A DNA stretch of 64,000 nt, from assembly GCA_007922305.1 (NCBI GenBank), contig ML677335.1, positions 19,006,246 through 19,070,245 on the forward strand. Direction: 5' to 3'. The stretch's first letter is position 1. The number at the start of each line of letters is the position of its first letter. The notes under the pieces were generated by a model. The model was given only the letters and a program-made list of their open reading frames with translations, was not told the origin of the DNA and did not search any database. Shown here piece by piece: positions 35,943-47,842 of this stretch. A program made the translations under genes and the position numbers. This DNA comes from Dermatemys mawii. Taxonomy: Eukaryota > Chordata > Testudines > Dermatemydidae.

Positions 35943-38900
35943 TTGACCACCCTCAACTTCAGTGCAACTGAACATTATATCATACTGATATCTACCATTA
36001 CTTTCAATAAAATTATGATGGATTTTAGCAGCTCAGATAGCCAACAGTTTTTAATATTTTAACCATAGTATTTTATTATTTCAATGCATAATAGCCGTCG
36101 TGTAATTAACACATATTTATTGAGCCCAGAGGAATAGAAAATGGAAAAACTACAAATATTGCTTCTGATGTATTATAGAGAGGCTGGTAACACATTTTAT
36201 TTACCATAAGCACATGCCAACCCTTGAGCCCTCTGAGTGTCTCCTTGGAGTGTCCATCCCCTGGTTCACTAAACACTCACAGCATTCAGATTCACTACTT
36301 CCAGAGAAACAGTACAGTTTACCAGTTCTACCTCTGATCACTGTTCCACTTAACACACAGCACTTTAGATATGTTTATAGTGAATTCATGTATAAAGTTT
36401 CATACATTTATTTAGAAAAGCATGGATATTTAAGTAATGAAACTAGTGGGATGAAATGGTTACATAGAAAACAAAATTATAACACACATTCTGAAGCCTA
36501 GACTTACTTATCTAGATACTCTCATGTCTTGGAGAGTTTGCCTCATCCAAAATCCTTGCAGCATTTTTTAACCAGACTTGGCTGTGATGCTCCTTTCATG
36601 AGACAAGTATGCTGTCAGCTTGAAGGATCCACTGTTTTCCTTTGCCTTCCAAAATATACACGTTCTATCCTCTGTTTTTGTTTCTTCCTGCAAATATTCT
36701 TTCTTGCAGATTTCACAATTTCTTGACTGGCACGTGCCTTTGTATACAAATAGATCTTTGTTGTGTGGCAGACAAAACACATATGATGAAACAGCGAGGT
36801 GGGTGTCTGTTACCTCCTGCCTGGAAGGAACATGTCCAAGAGACATTATCTCCTGGTAACCTTTCTTGACTCCAAGACCTTAAGAACCTAATTTTCAGTG
36901 TAGACAAATAACTTCTTAAATATTATCCATCCTTACATTTAGGAATGATTATGATAACCAGTGAGCTACTAACTCTCAGTGGAGATCTCACATGTCACCG
37001 TTTGGTGAACTATTACATACGTATCTGACCCCAAGGATTCCTGTAAAATCCTGTGAACCCACTGTGCACTCTGCCAATTGGCACGAAGAGGTCCCTGGGT
37101 CACAAAGAGAAGCATATATTTAACATCATTCATATTTCCAAGAATAACAGTAAACGCAGACGAACCACAGTGCATGCCAGTGTCAGCATTCGGTTCAGCA
37201 AATGTTACATAATAAGCTGAATTATTATTCATTTATGTATAAAGAAAATTCCTAAATAGAGAGCACCTGTTTGCTTGAATTAATCCCAGGTGGAGCTACT
37301 GCTGAATCTCTAACAAGTCCAATAGGAAACAGGTGGCTTCTAATGCGGTTATTGGAATCACATGGCGTGACAGAGTTCTTAGAACTCTCTGAATTTCACA
37401 TACTCTTAGAGAGAGTCTGATGCTTTTCTCCTCATCACTTCTACTGATCTTTTACCATGTTCTGTAGATTCCTGAGGTTCTTCACGTTAAGCACTGTCAG
37501 AGCCAGATTCAGACAATCTGGGTCCCTAAACACACCACAATATGAGTCCCTCTGCAATTTGGCCTTGTCCCTTCCTTGGGTGGCAATGGCAAGGGAGGGC
37601 ACATCCCAAGCTAGAGAGATGGGTCAGGAGCATGGGGTCACCCAGAAGCAGAAACAGGAGCAGTCCCCTTTCCCCACATTTATGTCGGCTGGCAGAAATG
37701 TACCCCGCTCAGTATTTTCCCCAGCAACCAGGGCATATATGCTTAGTGGACCAAGTCCCTCCCATGCTTCTCCTCCTGCCACACAGAGCCCTCTTCTGGA
37801 GTGGTATTGATGGGGACTCCCAGGGAGCGTGTCATGAAATGAACACCCTGTTGAGCTACATGCAGCAGTTCCCCTCTCTCTCAAAGCTATTGTTCCAGAC
37901 CTCCTGTAGAATCAGGCAGATGTTATTTTGGTTATGCTCAGATTCCATTGTAAAGTTTTTGGTTTTTACAATCTTCAGGGCCTACTATTTTAATATTAAA
38001 CTGAGATTCTGCCCTCGTTCCCTGATACTAGGAGGTGTGGCCCAAGGCAGAGGCCTATGTCTTATTCTAGCCCTAACTAATAGATCTCCACCTCTTTACA
38101 ATAGCTGTGCTTTAAAATCTGTAGCTACAGTCACTGTCCTTTTTTCTAAGGGGGCTTAGATGAGCTGCATTCAAACTTATCAATGTTTTTCTTTAACTAA
38201 CCAAAGGAGTAATTGTCATTTCACCACTTCTCTTTCATCACGCCTACCAGAATCTCATTTTTCATCCAGTTTATTGACTTATGTTTCAGTGAGTTTTTTT
38301 GTTATTATTTTTGCTGATATATTTAAATTCTATCCCTGGTGTTATATATTTTCTCTTTCCCTTAGGCTTTAATAATAATATTTATACTGGCATTGCTATT
38401 TAAAATATAGTTCTATGACTTGAGCAAACATGATTTTATTATGCCTGTCCTGCATTCTTTTCATTGGCTGCCTATAGAGTAGCAGGTTTTCATTAATTTA
38501 GCACCAAGAGTTTTTAATGCCTTATCTCAGCAAAGCATGCAATTGCTTAATCCATTCATGTGCTTAAAGTTAAGAGTGTGTTTAGCTGAACTGAAACTTA
38601 CTCCTAGTGCTACAGGTATTTTGTCTTTGAATGCCATCTGCTTTTTAAGGATCTGCATTGTCTGAAAGTGCTCTTGTTGTGTGATTTTTCTAATATGGCA
38701 CTCACTGTCTCCTGAAATCCATCTCATTTTTCTTGTTTTAAAAAGATAGAAGTGTTGTTTTTTTCTTTAGTGTTGCTATTGGAATCACTGCTATTTTTTA
38801 TTACTTATTTATTACCTATATTTATTACCTTCCTTTGCAATCTTGTCTTTCCTTTTGTTTTTATTAGACCTTCCTCATTTGTGTTTATGTGCTTGAAGGA

Positions 38901-40669
38901 TAAAAAGAAGGTATTTTATTAGGTTTTCCTTATAGGTTCTTGCTGTCACAGGGGAAGGGAGAGCAATGGCTGCATTCAGTGAAACACATAATTAAAAAAG
39001 GCAATTTAACTAAACCTAAATAATAGCAAGCTATTAACACAAACTAATAGTTGTATTTCAAGGTTAAGGCTCACAGTCTGGTTTCAATCTTGGATCCTCA
39101 GGAAACTTACAATTTGGAACTGTTTTTGAAAAATTAGGCTTTAATGCATTATACTTGGGCGCATTTAGGTACAAATTATCAAAGGCTCCTCATAAATGAT
39201 CTGATGTATATGTCTGTGTACACAAATGAATTTGTGAATTCAAAGGTGCACATTTTGGTCACTCCCTATACACACAGGTAAAGGTTGGACTCTGCCTCCA
39301 CCTTCTTGCTCAGATGAAGGTAGTGGGTGCAATGGGCCTGCCAGAGTGAGTGACTCTGGCAGGTGCACTGAGTGACCCCCTAGGAATAATTCCAGTTAAG
39401 TCCGCCAGGATTCTTTGTGGGGACTCTAGCTGCTCTGTGGCCCATCACTCACCAATTCACATGAGGTCATGAAGGACAAAATCTAGCCCCAAATGGGCAA
39501 TTGTCCATTCAAGTGCCTCATTTGTTGTGCAAATGGGAAGGGTCTGCATATGCAAACTGTATTTCCAAGTTCATTTTTCCAAACCGTATGAGAATATGGC
39601 CCTTTAATATAAGGTGATAGCAGTCCATGTATTTTGGAGTGAGTATTAGCAGAATGTTATCAACTGTACTATGTTAACAGAATGTTATCAATGTTATCTG
39701 TATGTATATGTATTAGAAAGGGCTTTGTTTTTATGTGTTTCTTAAAAACATAAGCCTGGGAACATTTTTAGCCATGGCTGAAAACCAACTTTTTAGAAGC
39801 AAGTTCAAAAACAGGAACTATGTGCCAAATTAAAGAGAATAATTTAATTGGGACCTTATGTTTTTGCTGAGCCTCAAATGGTTTCTGAAATAATAGACTT
39901 ACTCATGGGATTGGGGGGTTTCTATTATAAAAAATATTTTCTGGCTCATGGCAGTGTAAATATTTAGACAGTTTGAGCATGTGGAAACCATTTTTTCAGC
40001 TTGGCTGAGGGCAGTGCCAGGATGTACACACACAAGTGTAGCCTACAAGTGCAAAAAGAGTGTAATGCTATCAAAGCAGGATTTTCAGTTTCCTCTTTCA
40101 GGTCATGCAAATAATGAAAGTAACTCTCCTAATCAGTTAGTGTAGTGGAGAAGAAATCTTGTTTGGCCACAGCAGTTTAAAAAAGGTGTACTACAGACAT
40201 TTTATTAACTAAAATTGTATGACAGTTTTAAATATAATAACACTCTGAAATGCCTATCGAATACAGTGTTGTAAAGGATAGATTTTAAAGGATTTGACAA
40301 ACTGGGGGATTTTTTCTTGCATTAGAGAACTTAGAGTGTAACAGGATGATCTGGACCTCAATTATTTGTGGCTTTTATGTTGCAGCCCACTGTTAACTGT
40401 AGTTTTTATCCTAGTATATCAGTAGGATTTCTTGTTAAAATTTATGTAATCAATAGGCATATATGTGGAGACTGAGAAAAAAGGAATGGAATTGTCAAAT
40501 TATTTTAACAGATAAGCCCACATCACAATATACTGCAGTATGTCTCATTCTTGAGTGTATGTACTGAGAGTTTCAAAATAAAGTGTTTTCTTTTTAAATT
40601 GGAAGACATTGCATATTTTAAGGTTGTTGTTGTTCGTGAAAGGGCTTACACCACTTATATTGTGTTTGA
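35943..40669. other. Non-coding; longest unexplained ORF at 37542-38159
   Basis: No exon recognised. The frame at 37542-38159 (205 codons) is the longest non-transposon frame in the window; it overlaps another at 37457-37810 and an opposite-strand frame, and shows no domain, signal or repeat. The 36180-37200 stretch may include an old LTR-like repeat, but I could not find its ends. The 38.3-40.6 kb part is AT-rich with nothing recognised. Confidence 0.4.
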
Positions 40670-41529
40670 AATTTTTGTGTGTCATATAAAGGTGCAACAG
40701 CAAACTATTCAGATGCAAAGAAAAGTTAGGAAGAATAGTAAGAAGCCAGTATGGCTTCATCAAGAGCTCTTTAATGACCTGAAAATCAAAGGACCCTCAC
40801 AAAAAGTGGAAACGTGGAAAACTTGTGAAGGGTGAATACAAAAGAATAGCATAAGCATGTAGGGACAAAATCAGAGAGGCTAAAGCACAAAATGAATTAT
40901 ACCTTGCAAGGGATGTAAAAAGTTAAAAGTTCTATAAATATATTAGGAGAAAGAAAAAGGTGAAGGTAAATGTAAGCCCTGTATTGGTGGAGAAGGAGAA
41001 CTAATAGATGACATTAAGAAGACTGAGGTATTTTAATGTCGATTTTGCTTCATTCTTCATTAAAAAGGTTATTTGTGACCACATACTTAAGGCAATTAAT
41101 GTTAACAACGAAGGAGAAAGAATGCAAACCAAAATAGGGAAAGAAAGGGTTAAAGATACATTAGATGTATTCAAGTCAGCAGGTCCTGATGAAATTCATC
41201 CTAGGGTACTTAAGGAATGAGCAGAAGAAATCTTTGAACTGTTAGCAATTATTTTCAAAGCTTGGGGAGAATAGGTGAGGTCCTGGAGGACTGGTGGAAA
41301 AGCAAACATAGCACCATTAAAATTGGGAACAAAGTGGACCTGAGGAATTGTAGACAAGTTGTTGTACCTTACATACCCGGAAAGATACTGGAACAAATTA
41401 TTAAGTGATAATAGGCTAATAAGTAATAGCCAACATGGATTTGTCAAGAAAAAATGACAAAGTAATAGCCAAGTAATAGCCAACATGGATTTGTCAAGAA
41501 GAAATGACAAACCAACCTCATTTCTTCTT
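40670..41529 (+). mobile_element. CR1 LINE, internal fragment
   Basis: The sequence covers the CR1 ORF2 stretch between endonuclease and polymerase ('aaatcagagaggctaaagc', 'gggatgtaaaaagt') and runs into the reverse-transcriptase start, where 41160-41220 reads 'SAGPDEIHPRVLKE'. At 41430-41455 it reads S-Q-H-G-F-V-K-K. Frameshifts and stops are frequent. A 50-bp segment is duplicated in tandem at the end (41421-41470 and 41471-41520). It stops where the following LTR-like block begins. Confidence 0.8.
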
Positions 41530-42455
41530 TGTTGGGGCTACTGACGTAATGACCACCCTGCACCTTTAAGTGGGGGTTGGGAGTTTTTGGCTGGCTGGCT
41601 GTATGAAGGGAATATTGATTTATGGCTGGGGATGGCAGGGAGATGAAAACTGTTGCAAAAGGGGACAGCGTGGTTGCTGACTTGTCCCCTAGGAACGCAG
41701 GGTTTTAAACCAGATAGTTCAGGGTAGTGCCTGAACTCTCTTTTACATGGAACAGTCTGAAGTAGGACCCACCCTGCCTCCCCTTTGTGTGGTAAAATAT
41801 CAGGTTTGGTCAAGACCTGCTGTGGCCATTAAGCTACCCATCCTTTTTTAGCGGGGAGAGAGGCTGGGAAGGAATTTTTCCCTTACCACCATATTGGCTT
41901 GGGTGGAGTTGTGGGTTGTTTTTTTTTTTTGGGGGGGGGGGGGGGGCAGGTTTGTCTTCCCCACAGCAGGTTCAGGATGGGCTCTGTTCATGCATAGTAT
42001 GAAGGGCGATAAGCTATATGTCACAACTCATTATTTAAGTGTAGGGCTGATGTCCAGTGCAAGTACTCCATAGGAAAGATATTCAGTGACTGGATAAATG
42101 GCTTGGAAAAGGACTTTAAAAAAGGCATTCATGAAAGGAATGAACAGGGGGTGGTTGGGGACTCCTATGATGGGTACGGCAAGGGACCAACCCCCCATGC
42201 CAACAGCCCACCTTAACCCTCCTATGAGAGGCGTCAATGGTGATGTCCCGGCAATACCTTTACTTAAGGGACTTGGATGGAAAAAGAGGGGGAGCTTCTA
42301 AAATCTCCCCTCCCCCAGGTAATTACAGAATAAATATGGGGTTACTTGCATTGTACACTTATCTGATGCGTAGTCCCAGACATGTAGTAATAAAGTTGCA
42401 GCCTAATTAAACACATGTCATATGTCTCCTGCCCTTGTTTTGGTATTGCCAGACA
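41530..42455 (+). mobile_element. LTR-like block with AATAAA
   Basis: Runs from 'tgttggggctactgacgtaa' to '...ttgccagaca', so it has possible TG...CA ends. An 'aataaa' at 42389-42394 is followed by about 60 bp of possible U5. A T12-G16 homopolymer junction lies at 41919-41946. The flanks show no target duplication and no coding sequence is adjacent, so the ends and even the LTR identity are uncertain. It could instead be the 3' untranslated part of another retroelement. Confidence 0.4.
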
Positions 42456-44839
42456 ATGGGTAGGAGAGAAGAAGACATAATGTATCTTGTGGTGGGAGAT
42501 TCTCAGATAAATCTTTAAAATTAGAGTTTTAAGTCTTTTTATTCAGTCAATTTTCTGGCACATTTCTTCAGTTTCATTAATGTTTAAGAGGTATTGAAAT
42601 TATTTTTGATGAGTACAAATACTCCTGTTCTTTATATAAAAGGTTTTAATTCAGCAATACTCATTTCAAATTAAATATTTCTTTGAGTCTTAAATTGTTA
42701 GTAAAGAAGTTGTTGATTCACTATAACAACTTTTGGAGAGATGATAATTCTTGTTTTCCTGAGCTGGGTGAGGTAGTTACTTGAACACTGTCAGTGATCA
42801 TTTAATTTTGTATTAATATACATGTTCTATACTTACACAGCTTATTGTATTAGTAATCAGATTAGCAAACTCAGTAGATTCCAGGTGAATAAATAAAGCA
42901 TTTTATCATTTATATAGCAATGTTGTTAGGAAATTATATGAGGAACTAACATATTTGCAAGTATGCATTTCATAAAGATATTTGCCATTTCAACATTTAA
43001 GAAATAAACAAAATCTTAAAAATATTTCCAGCTACACATGTATTTCCCAAAGTTTTAAGGACATAATCAGAGCTTTTGCTTGCAAAGTGGGGTTTGTAGA
43101 CGCCCACTTTACCCCAAGGTTTCATTGTTCTGATAATACGTCTCTACATTCCCTTTGCAATTTAATGCATAAAGAAAATCCTCACATTCCTTTGCAGGAT
43201 GTGACCAGGTTGCCTTTTCTATGACCCCTTGTGGCTCATCAAGGCATTACTCGCTCTGTCCATTGGACACTGTCTCTGTGAGGTCCAAGATAGCCGTAAC
43301 CCACCGGCCAAGGTACATTTCACTCCTGCCGCTTCAGGAATGTTAAGGTCCAAAGGAAATGTGGAACACAAAATAAGCCCAACTCAAAACAGGGTCATCT
43401 GACAAACCTTTAGTGGGAACCCTCCTTCTGTTCCACGCTTGCTTCTAAACAGTCCATGCTTCTATATATATCCCACAGGGCTTGGTTGTCTCTCCACTCA
43501 AGAGAAGCAGAACTCTGCTTTCCTTTCTGTGCAGCCCTGCAGTAGTCTAGGTGTCCTCCTTTTAACTCCCCTCTCCACATCTGACATTTGTCACAGGTGC
43601 AGTGGACAGAGCCGATTGGGTCCATGGGCTCTTATTAATCTTTTCGTTGCCAGTGTGGAGTCTGTCTGCCCTATCCTACAGGACCAGGTCTTTCCTAAAA
43701 CATTTTCCTTTACAAAGTTTTTTTTTCGTGAGATGAAGAATTATAGCTATACGAGACTGGTATCTTGTTCAAGAGAGCGGTGTCCTGATATAGATGCCAA
43801 TCTCTTTGTTTACCTCTTTACCCAAGCTTTTTAGAGTTACAATCTGTTTGTTATAGAAATTAAACTTCTATTAAATATTTTGTGCAAAGCAAAAATTTTA
43901 ATAGCCAATACATCTTTTAAACATAGCACAAAATAAAACAGTATAGAAGTTGAAGCAAAGTGAAGTTAGAAAATCTGCCTTTTTAAGTTTGTATAAACAC
44001 ATTCTAGTGGTCATAAACAATATTATAGCCAAGAAGGTGTTATCTTCCTGACATTTGTTTGCCTTTGGTGTGTCAGAAACCAGAAGCTTTTTGTGATTTC
44101 TTCTGAATATTTTATAGCATAACTAATTAAAATGTATGGAGGTATTTTTCTTGCCATGCATACTTGTAGCTATTATTCAGTAAAGGCTCAGCTAAGTTTG
44201 TAAAATATCATTTTTGCATCCATATTGATGCATCACAAGGCCCATAATAGTTTAGAGATGAGAAAATGAATCTTCAGCACAAGGGTTTGTGAATAGCATT
44301 CTGGAGAAAATAGAAAATATTGCTATAAAAATCAGACTTGAAGAGTGCCACTGATTCATATGTATCCCACAACAGGTCCACTGTAATATATATTTGTTTA
44401 TATAAAGTAATTAGAAACATGTGACCATTACTTTGAAAATTTGTTTAAATTACTTTATTTTTTTCTGAAACAATTTTTCCATGGGTTAATGCAAAGAATA
44501 TTGTACTGGTCCGCTTAAGGTCCTTACAGTTTTGCATAACAATCTTGGGAGGAAATAGTACTCAAAGCAGGGGACCTTCAGCACAGATCTCTTCTGTACC
44601 AGAACTCAGCTCGGCACTTCTGAGGAAGGCTTTAAGCCACCTTTTCATTCACCCAAACTCTGGGGCTGTATATTTGTCCCCTGGAACAATTTAGAGCAGT
44701 CTCAACACTCTTCTTAACTGCACCAGTTTGTAATCAACCCTATGGTGCTCTTACACTATCAGAGATCACTGGGGTGCTGGGTACTCTAACTTTACTCCAT
44801 CTCATTACTAGGACTTAATTTGCAGTACAGAAGACATAA
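42456..44839. other. Non-coding; unclassified GC-richer patch 43.1-43.7 kb
   Basis: Around 43080-43700 the sequence is less AT-rich than its surroundings and carries open frames on both strands (131 codons at 43439-43834). It may be a dispersed repeat, perhaps an LTR on the minus strand, but I could not define ends or a coding motif. The rest is AT-rich with nothing recognised. Confidence 0.4.
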
Positions 44840-46622
44840 AACAGTCAGAATATGGATAGAGGCCAGAATATGGCCTGTTTCACTTATTTTCTCTATAGAA
44901 TGCCATGCACACCTAAAGTTACTAGATCACTGGTCCTGGTTCTCTTGGAGGACTTCAGTCACCCCAATATCTGCTGGAAGAGTAATACAGTGGTGCACAG
45001 ACAATCCAAGAAGCTTTGGGAAAGTGTAGGGGACAATTTCCTGGTGCAAGTGCTGGATGAACCAATTAGGGGCAGAGCTATTTTTGACCTGCTGCTCACA
45101 AACAGGGAAGAATTAGTAGGGGAAGCAAAAGTGGATGGGAACCTGGGAGGCAGTGACCATGAGATGGTCGAGTTCAGGTTCCTCACACAAGGAAGAAAGG
45201 AGAGGAGCAGAATATGAACCCTGTACTTCAGAAAAGCAGACTTTGACTCCCTCAAAAACTGATGGTCAGGATCCCCTGGGAGAATAACATGTCGGGGAAA
45301 GGAATCCAGGGGAGAGCTGGCTGTATTTTAAAGAATCCTTACTGAGGTTCCAGGAACAAACCATCCCAATGTGTAGAAAGAATAGTAAATATGGCAGGCG
45401 ACCATCTTGATTTAACCATGAAATCCTTGCTGATCTTAAACACAAAAAAGAAGCTTACAAGAAGGGGAAGATTGGACAAATGACCAAGGTGGAGTATACA
45501 AATATTGCTCCAGGATGCAGGAATGAAATCAGGAAGGCCAAATCACACTAGAAGTTGCAGATAGCAAGGGATGTTAAGAGTAACAAGAAGGGTCTCTACA
45601 GATATGTTAACAACAAGAAGGTCAGGGAAAGTGTGAGCCCCTTTACTGAATGTGGGGAGGCAAACTAGTGACAGAGGATGTGGAAAACCTAATGTACTCA
45701 GTGCCTCTTTTTTTTTTTTTTTTTTTTTTGCCTATGACTTCATGAATAAGGTCAGCTCTCAGACTACTGTACTAGGCAGCACAGTATGGGGAGGAGGTGA
45801 CCAGCCCTCTGTGAAGAAAGAAGTGGTTCAGGACTATTTAGAAAAGCTGGACGAGCACAAGTCCATGGGGCCAGATGCACCGCATCCAATGGTGCTAAAG
45901 GAGTTAGCGGATATGATTGCAGAGCCACTGGACATTATCTTGGAAAACTCATGGTGATCGGGGGAGATCCTGGATGACTGGGAAAAGGCTAATGTAGTGC
46001 CTATCTTTAAAAAAGAGAAGGAGGAGGATCTGGGGAACTACAGGCCAGTCAGCCTCACCTTCGTCCCTGGAAAAATCATGAAAAAATCAGGTCTTCAGGG
46101 AATCAATTTTGAAGCACTTTGAGAAGAGGAAAGTGATCGGGAACAGTCAGGATGTGGTAAAATTGGAAAGAGTCCAGTGGAGGGCAACAAAATTATTAGG
46201 GGGCTGGAGCATATGACTTATGATGAGAGGCTGAGGGAAAAGGGATTATTTGGTCTGCAGAAGAAAAGAATGGGGGGAGAATTTGATAACTGCTTTCAAC
46301 TACCTGAAGGGGGGTTCCAAAGAGGATGGATTTAGACTCTTCTCAATGGTAACAGATGACAGAACAAGGAGTAGTGGTCTCAGGTTGCAGTGGGGGAGGC
46401 TTAGGTTGGATATTAGGAAAAACTTTTTCACTAGGAGGGTGGTGAAGCACTGGAATGGGTTACCTAGGGAGGAGGTGGAATCTCCTTCCTAGAGATTTTT
46501 AAGGTCAGGCTTGACAAAGCCCTAGCTGGGATGATTTGGCTGGAGATTGGTCCTGCTTTTAGCAGGGGGTTGGACTAGATGACCTCCTGAGGTCCTTTCC
46601 AGCCCTGATATTCTATGATTCT
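44840..46622 (+). mobile_element. CR1 LINE with endonuclease, partial reverse transcriptase and 3' tail
   Basis: At 44940-45180 the + strand reads CR1 endonuclease sequence ('LEDFSHPNICW', 'NFLVQVLDEPIRGRAIFDLL', 'GSDHEMVEFRFL'). At 45840-45960 it reads the reverse-transcriptase entry ('HKSMGPDAPHPMVLKELAD'), then 'gaactacaggccagtcagcc'. Near 46145-46160 the sequence jumps to the post-polymerase part ('ggaaagagtccagtggaggg'), so the catalytic core is deleted. From 46200 to 46622 the 3' end is good, finishing 'ccctgatattctatgattct', the CR1 octamer tail. Many stops, and a T22 run at 45708-45729. Confidence 0.88.
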
Positions 46623-46750
46623 AGATTTGCCAGTTTTGTTTGGACATTTTCCTGGAGGTTTTATCATATGACATAATTTATCACATGACATAAAAATTAA
46701 TCTTTAATTCCTGGAGACTCCAGGACAATCCTGGAGGGTTGGCAACCCTA
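46622..46750. mobile_element. Small MITE with TA flanks in the CR1 tail
   Basis: A 125-bp element (46624-46748) with ends 'gatttgcca' and, reversed, 'gggttgcca', between TA dinucleotides at 46622-46623 and 46749-46750. It contains the perfect palindrome 'cctggagactccagg'. A TA duplication and 'gggttgccaa' ends suggest a Tc1/mariner-type MITE, though the superfamily is not proven. It lies directly against the CR1 octamer tail. Confidence 0.6.
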
Positions 46751-46931
46751 TGCACACCTATAGTGCTGCAAATGTCAAATACTAATAACTATCAATACAT
46801 TATCATTAAAACTCTTCACTAACGCTTCCAAGTTACATTTTAGGAGTTGCTGATCTCAGAAATGCTAGGGTGCTAGAAATATTCCCTGGATCATTTGCTA
46901 TTTCCTTTATAAAGAATCTAGCTGTTATTGA

Positions 46932-47239
46932 AGCTAATGTCGCGGTTCTCAAACTTTTGAGAACCGCGACGCATTTTACATTCTTCGGCTGCCGTGGCAG
47001 ACCCTTGTATGTCCACTGAAAAGCCACCAAATGAGTTATTTCTGCATTCAGCGGCTTTTCGGTGGACATGCCGAGCGATCCCGACTGCAGCCGAATGGAG
47101 CGCTCGGTACATCTGCCGAAAAGCCGCCGAATGCAGAAGTAATTCATTCGGCAGAGCCGGGTGCTCGCAACCCCCTTGGAAGCACTCGGCGACCCCCAGG
47201 GGGGTTGTGACCCCTGGTTTGAGATACCCTGAACTAATG
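46932..47239. mobile_element. hAT-type MITE with 8-bp target duplication and hairpin end
   Basis: The element at 46940-47231 has ends 'tcgcggttctcaaact' and, reversed, 'cagggtatctcaaacc', close to the Charlie-type hAT terminus CAGTGGTTCTCAAACT. The flanks AGCTAATG (46932-46939) and AACTAATG (47232-47239) are an 8-bp direct repeat with one mismatch. The left end is a hairpin with perfect 15-bp arms (46939-46970). The interior, richer in GC and CpG than its surroundings, repeats 'ggcttttcggtggacat' in both orientations. No transposase. Confidence 0.8.
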
Positions 47240-47680
47240 GGACATACATCAGGCCCAAAATTTGCAACCAAAAACTGTGCAAGGGGACATTAAAGAAAAT
47301 CCTGAGAGAGGAGAGAAAGGAAACTATAGTTGGGGCTACTTGTCAGTCTTTCTATATTAGTTAGTTTGAAATCAGAATAGTCATCTGAAGAAATGGAGCT
47401 CTCAGCTGGTGAGAATTAGTGAGCAGGCCAGGAAGTCAAAATTCAGATAAGCATAGAACAGGACTCATTGTTGCCCACACATCCTCCCCTCATTCAAGGG
47501 TGCTGTGTTTGAGGAGCAGAACTGGAGAGGAAGATTGGGCAGCATCAGAGGGGGAAATACATGGCAGATATTGACACATCCATTAGCTTTTCTTAATACA
47601 TGTGAGAAAAGATTAGAGCACATAAAGAAATAACTTTGTATAACTGGAAAATGTTCAGAAAGGGCTGTCTCTCTGGCATG
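47240..47680. other. Non-coding, nothing recognised
   Basis: A short spacer between two MITEs with no gene or repeat seen. Confidence 0.45.
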
Positions 47681-47842
47681 ATAGGCTTGGTCTACACTCA
47701 CCTTTCGGCGAGCTGGAGTTCTGAAGTCAACAGGAGCACCTTTGGTGATCGATTTATTACGTCTTGATGAGACGCAATAAATCAATCGCCAATAGATTGA
47801 CCACTACCCACCAATCTGGCGGGTAGTAAAGACATACCCATA
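47681..47842. mobile_element. MITE with internal hairpin (PIF-Harbinger-like)
   Basis: The element 47684-47839 has ends 'ggcttggtctacac' and, reversed, 'gggtatgtctttac', with ATA on both sides (47681-47683 and 47840-47842). Its centre holds a long hairpin, 47744-47790, with 21-bp arms ('ggtgatcgatttattacgtct' region) that differ at 3 positions. It belongs to the same broad group as the 20.8-kb and 23-kb MITEs by its ends. No coding sequence. Confidence 0.65.
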
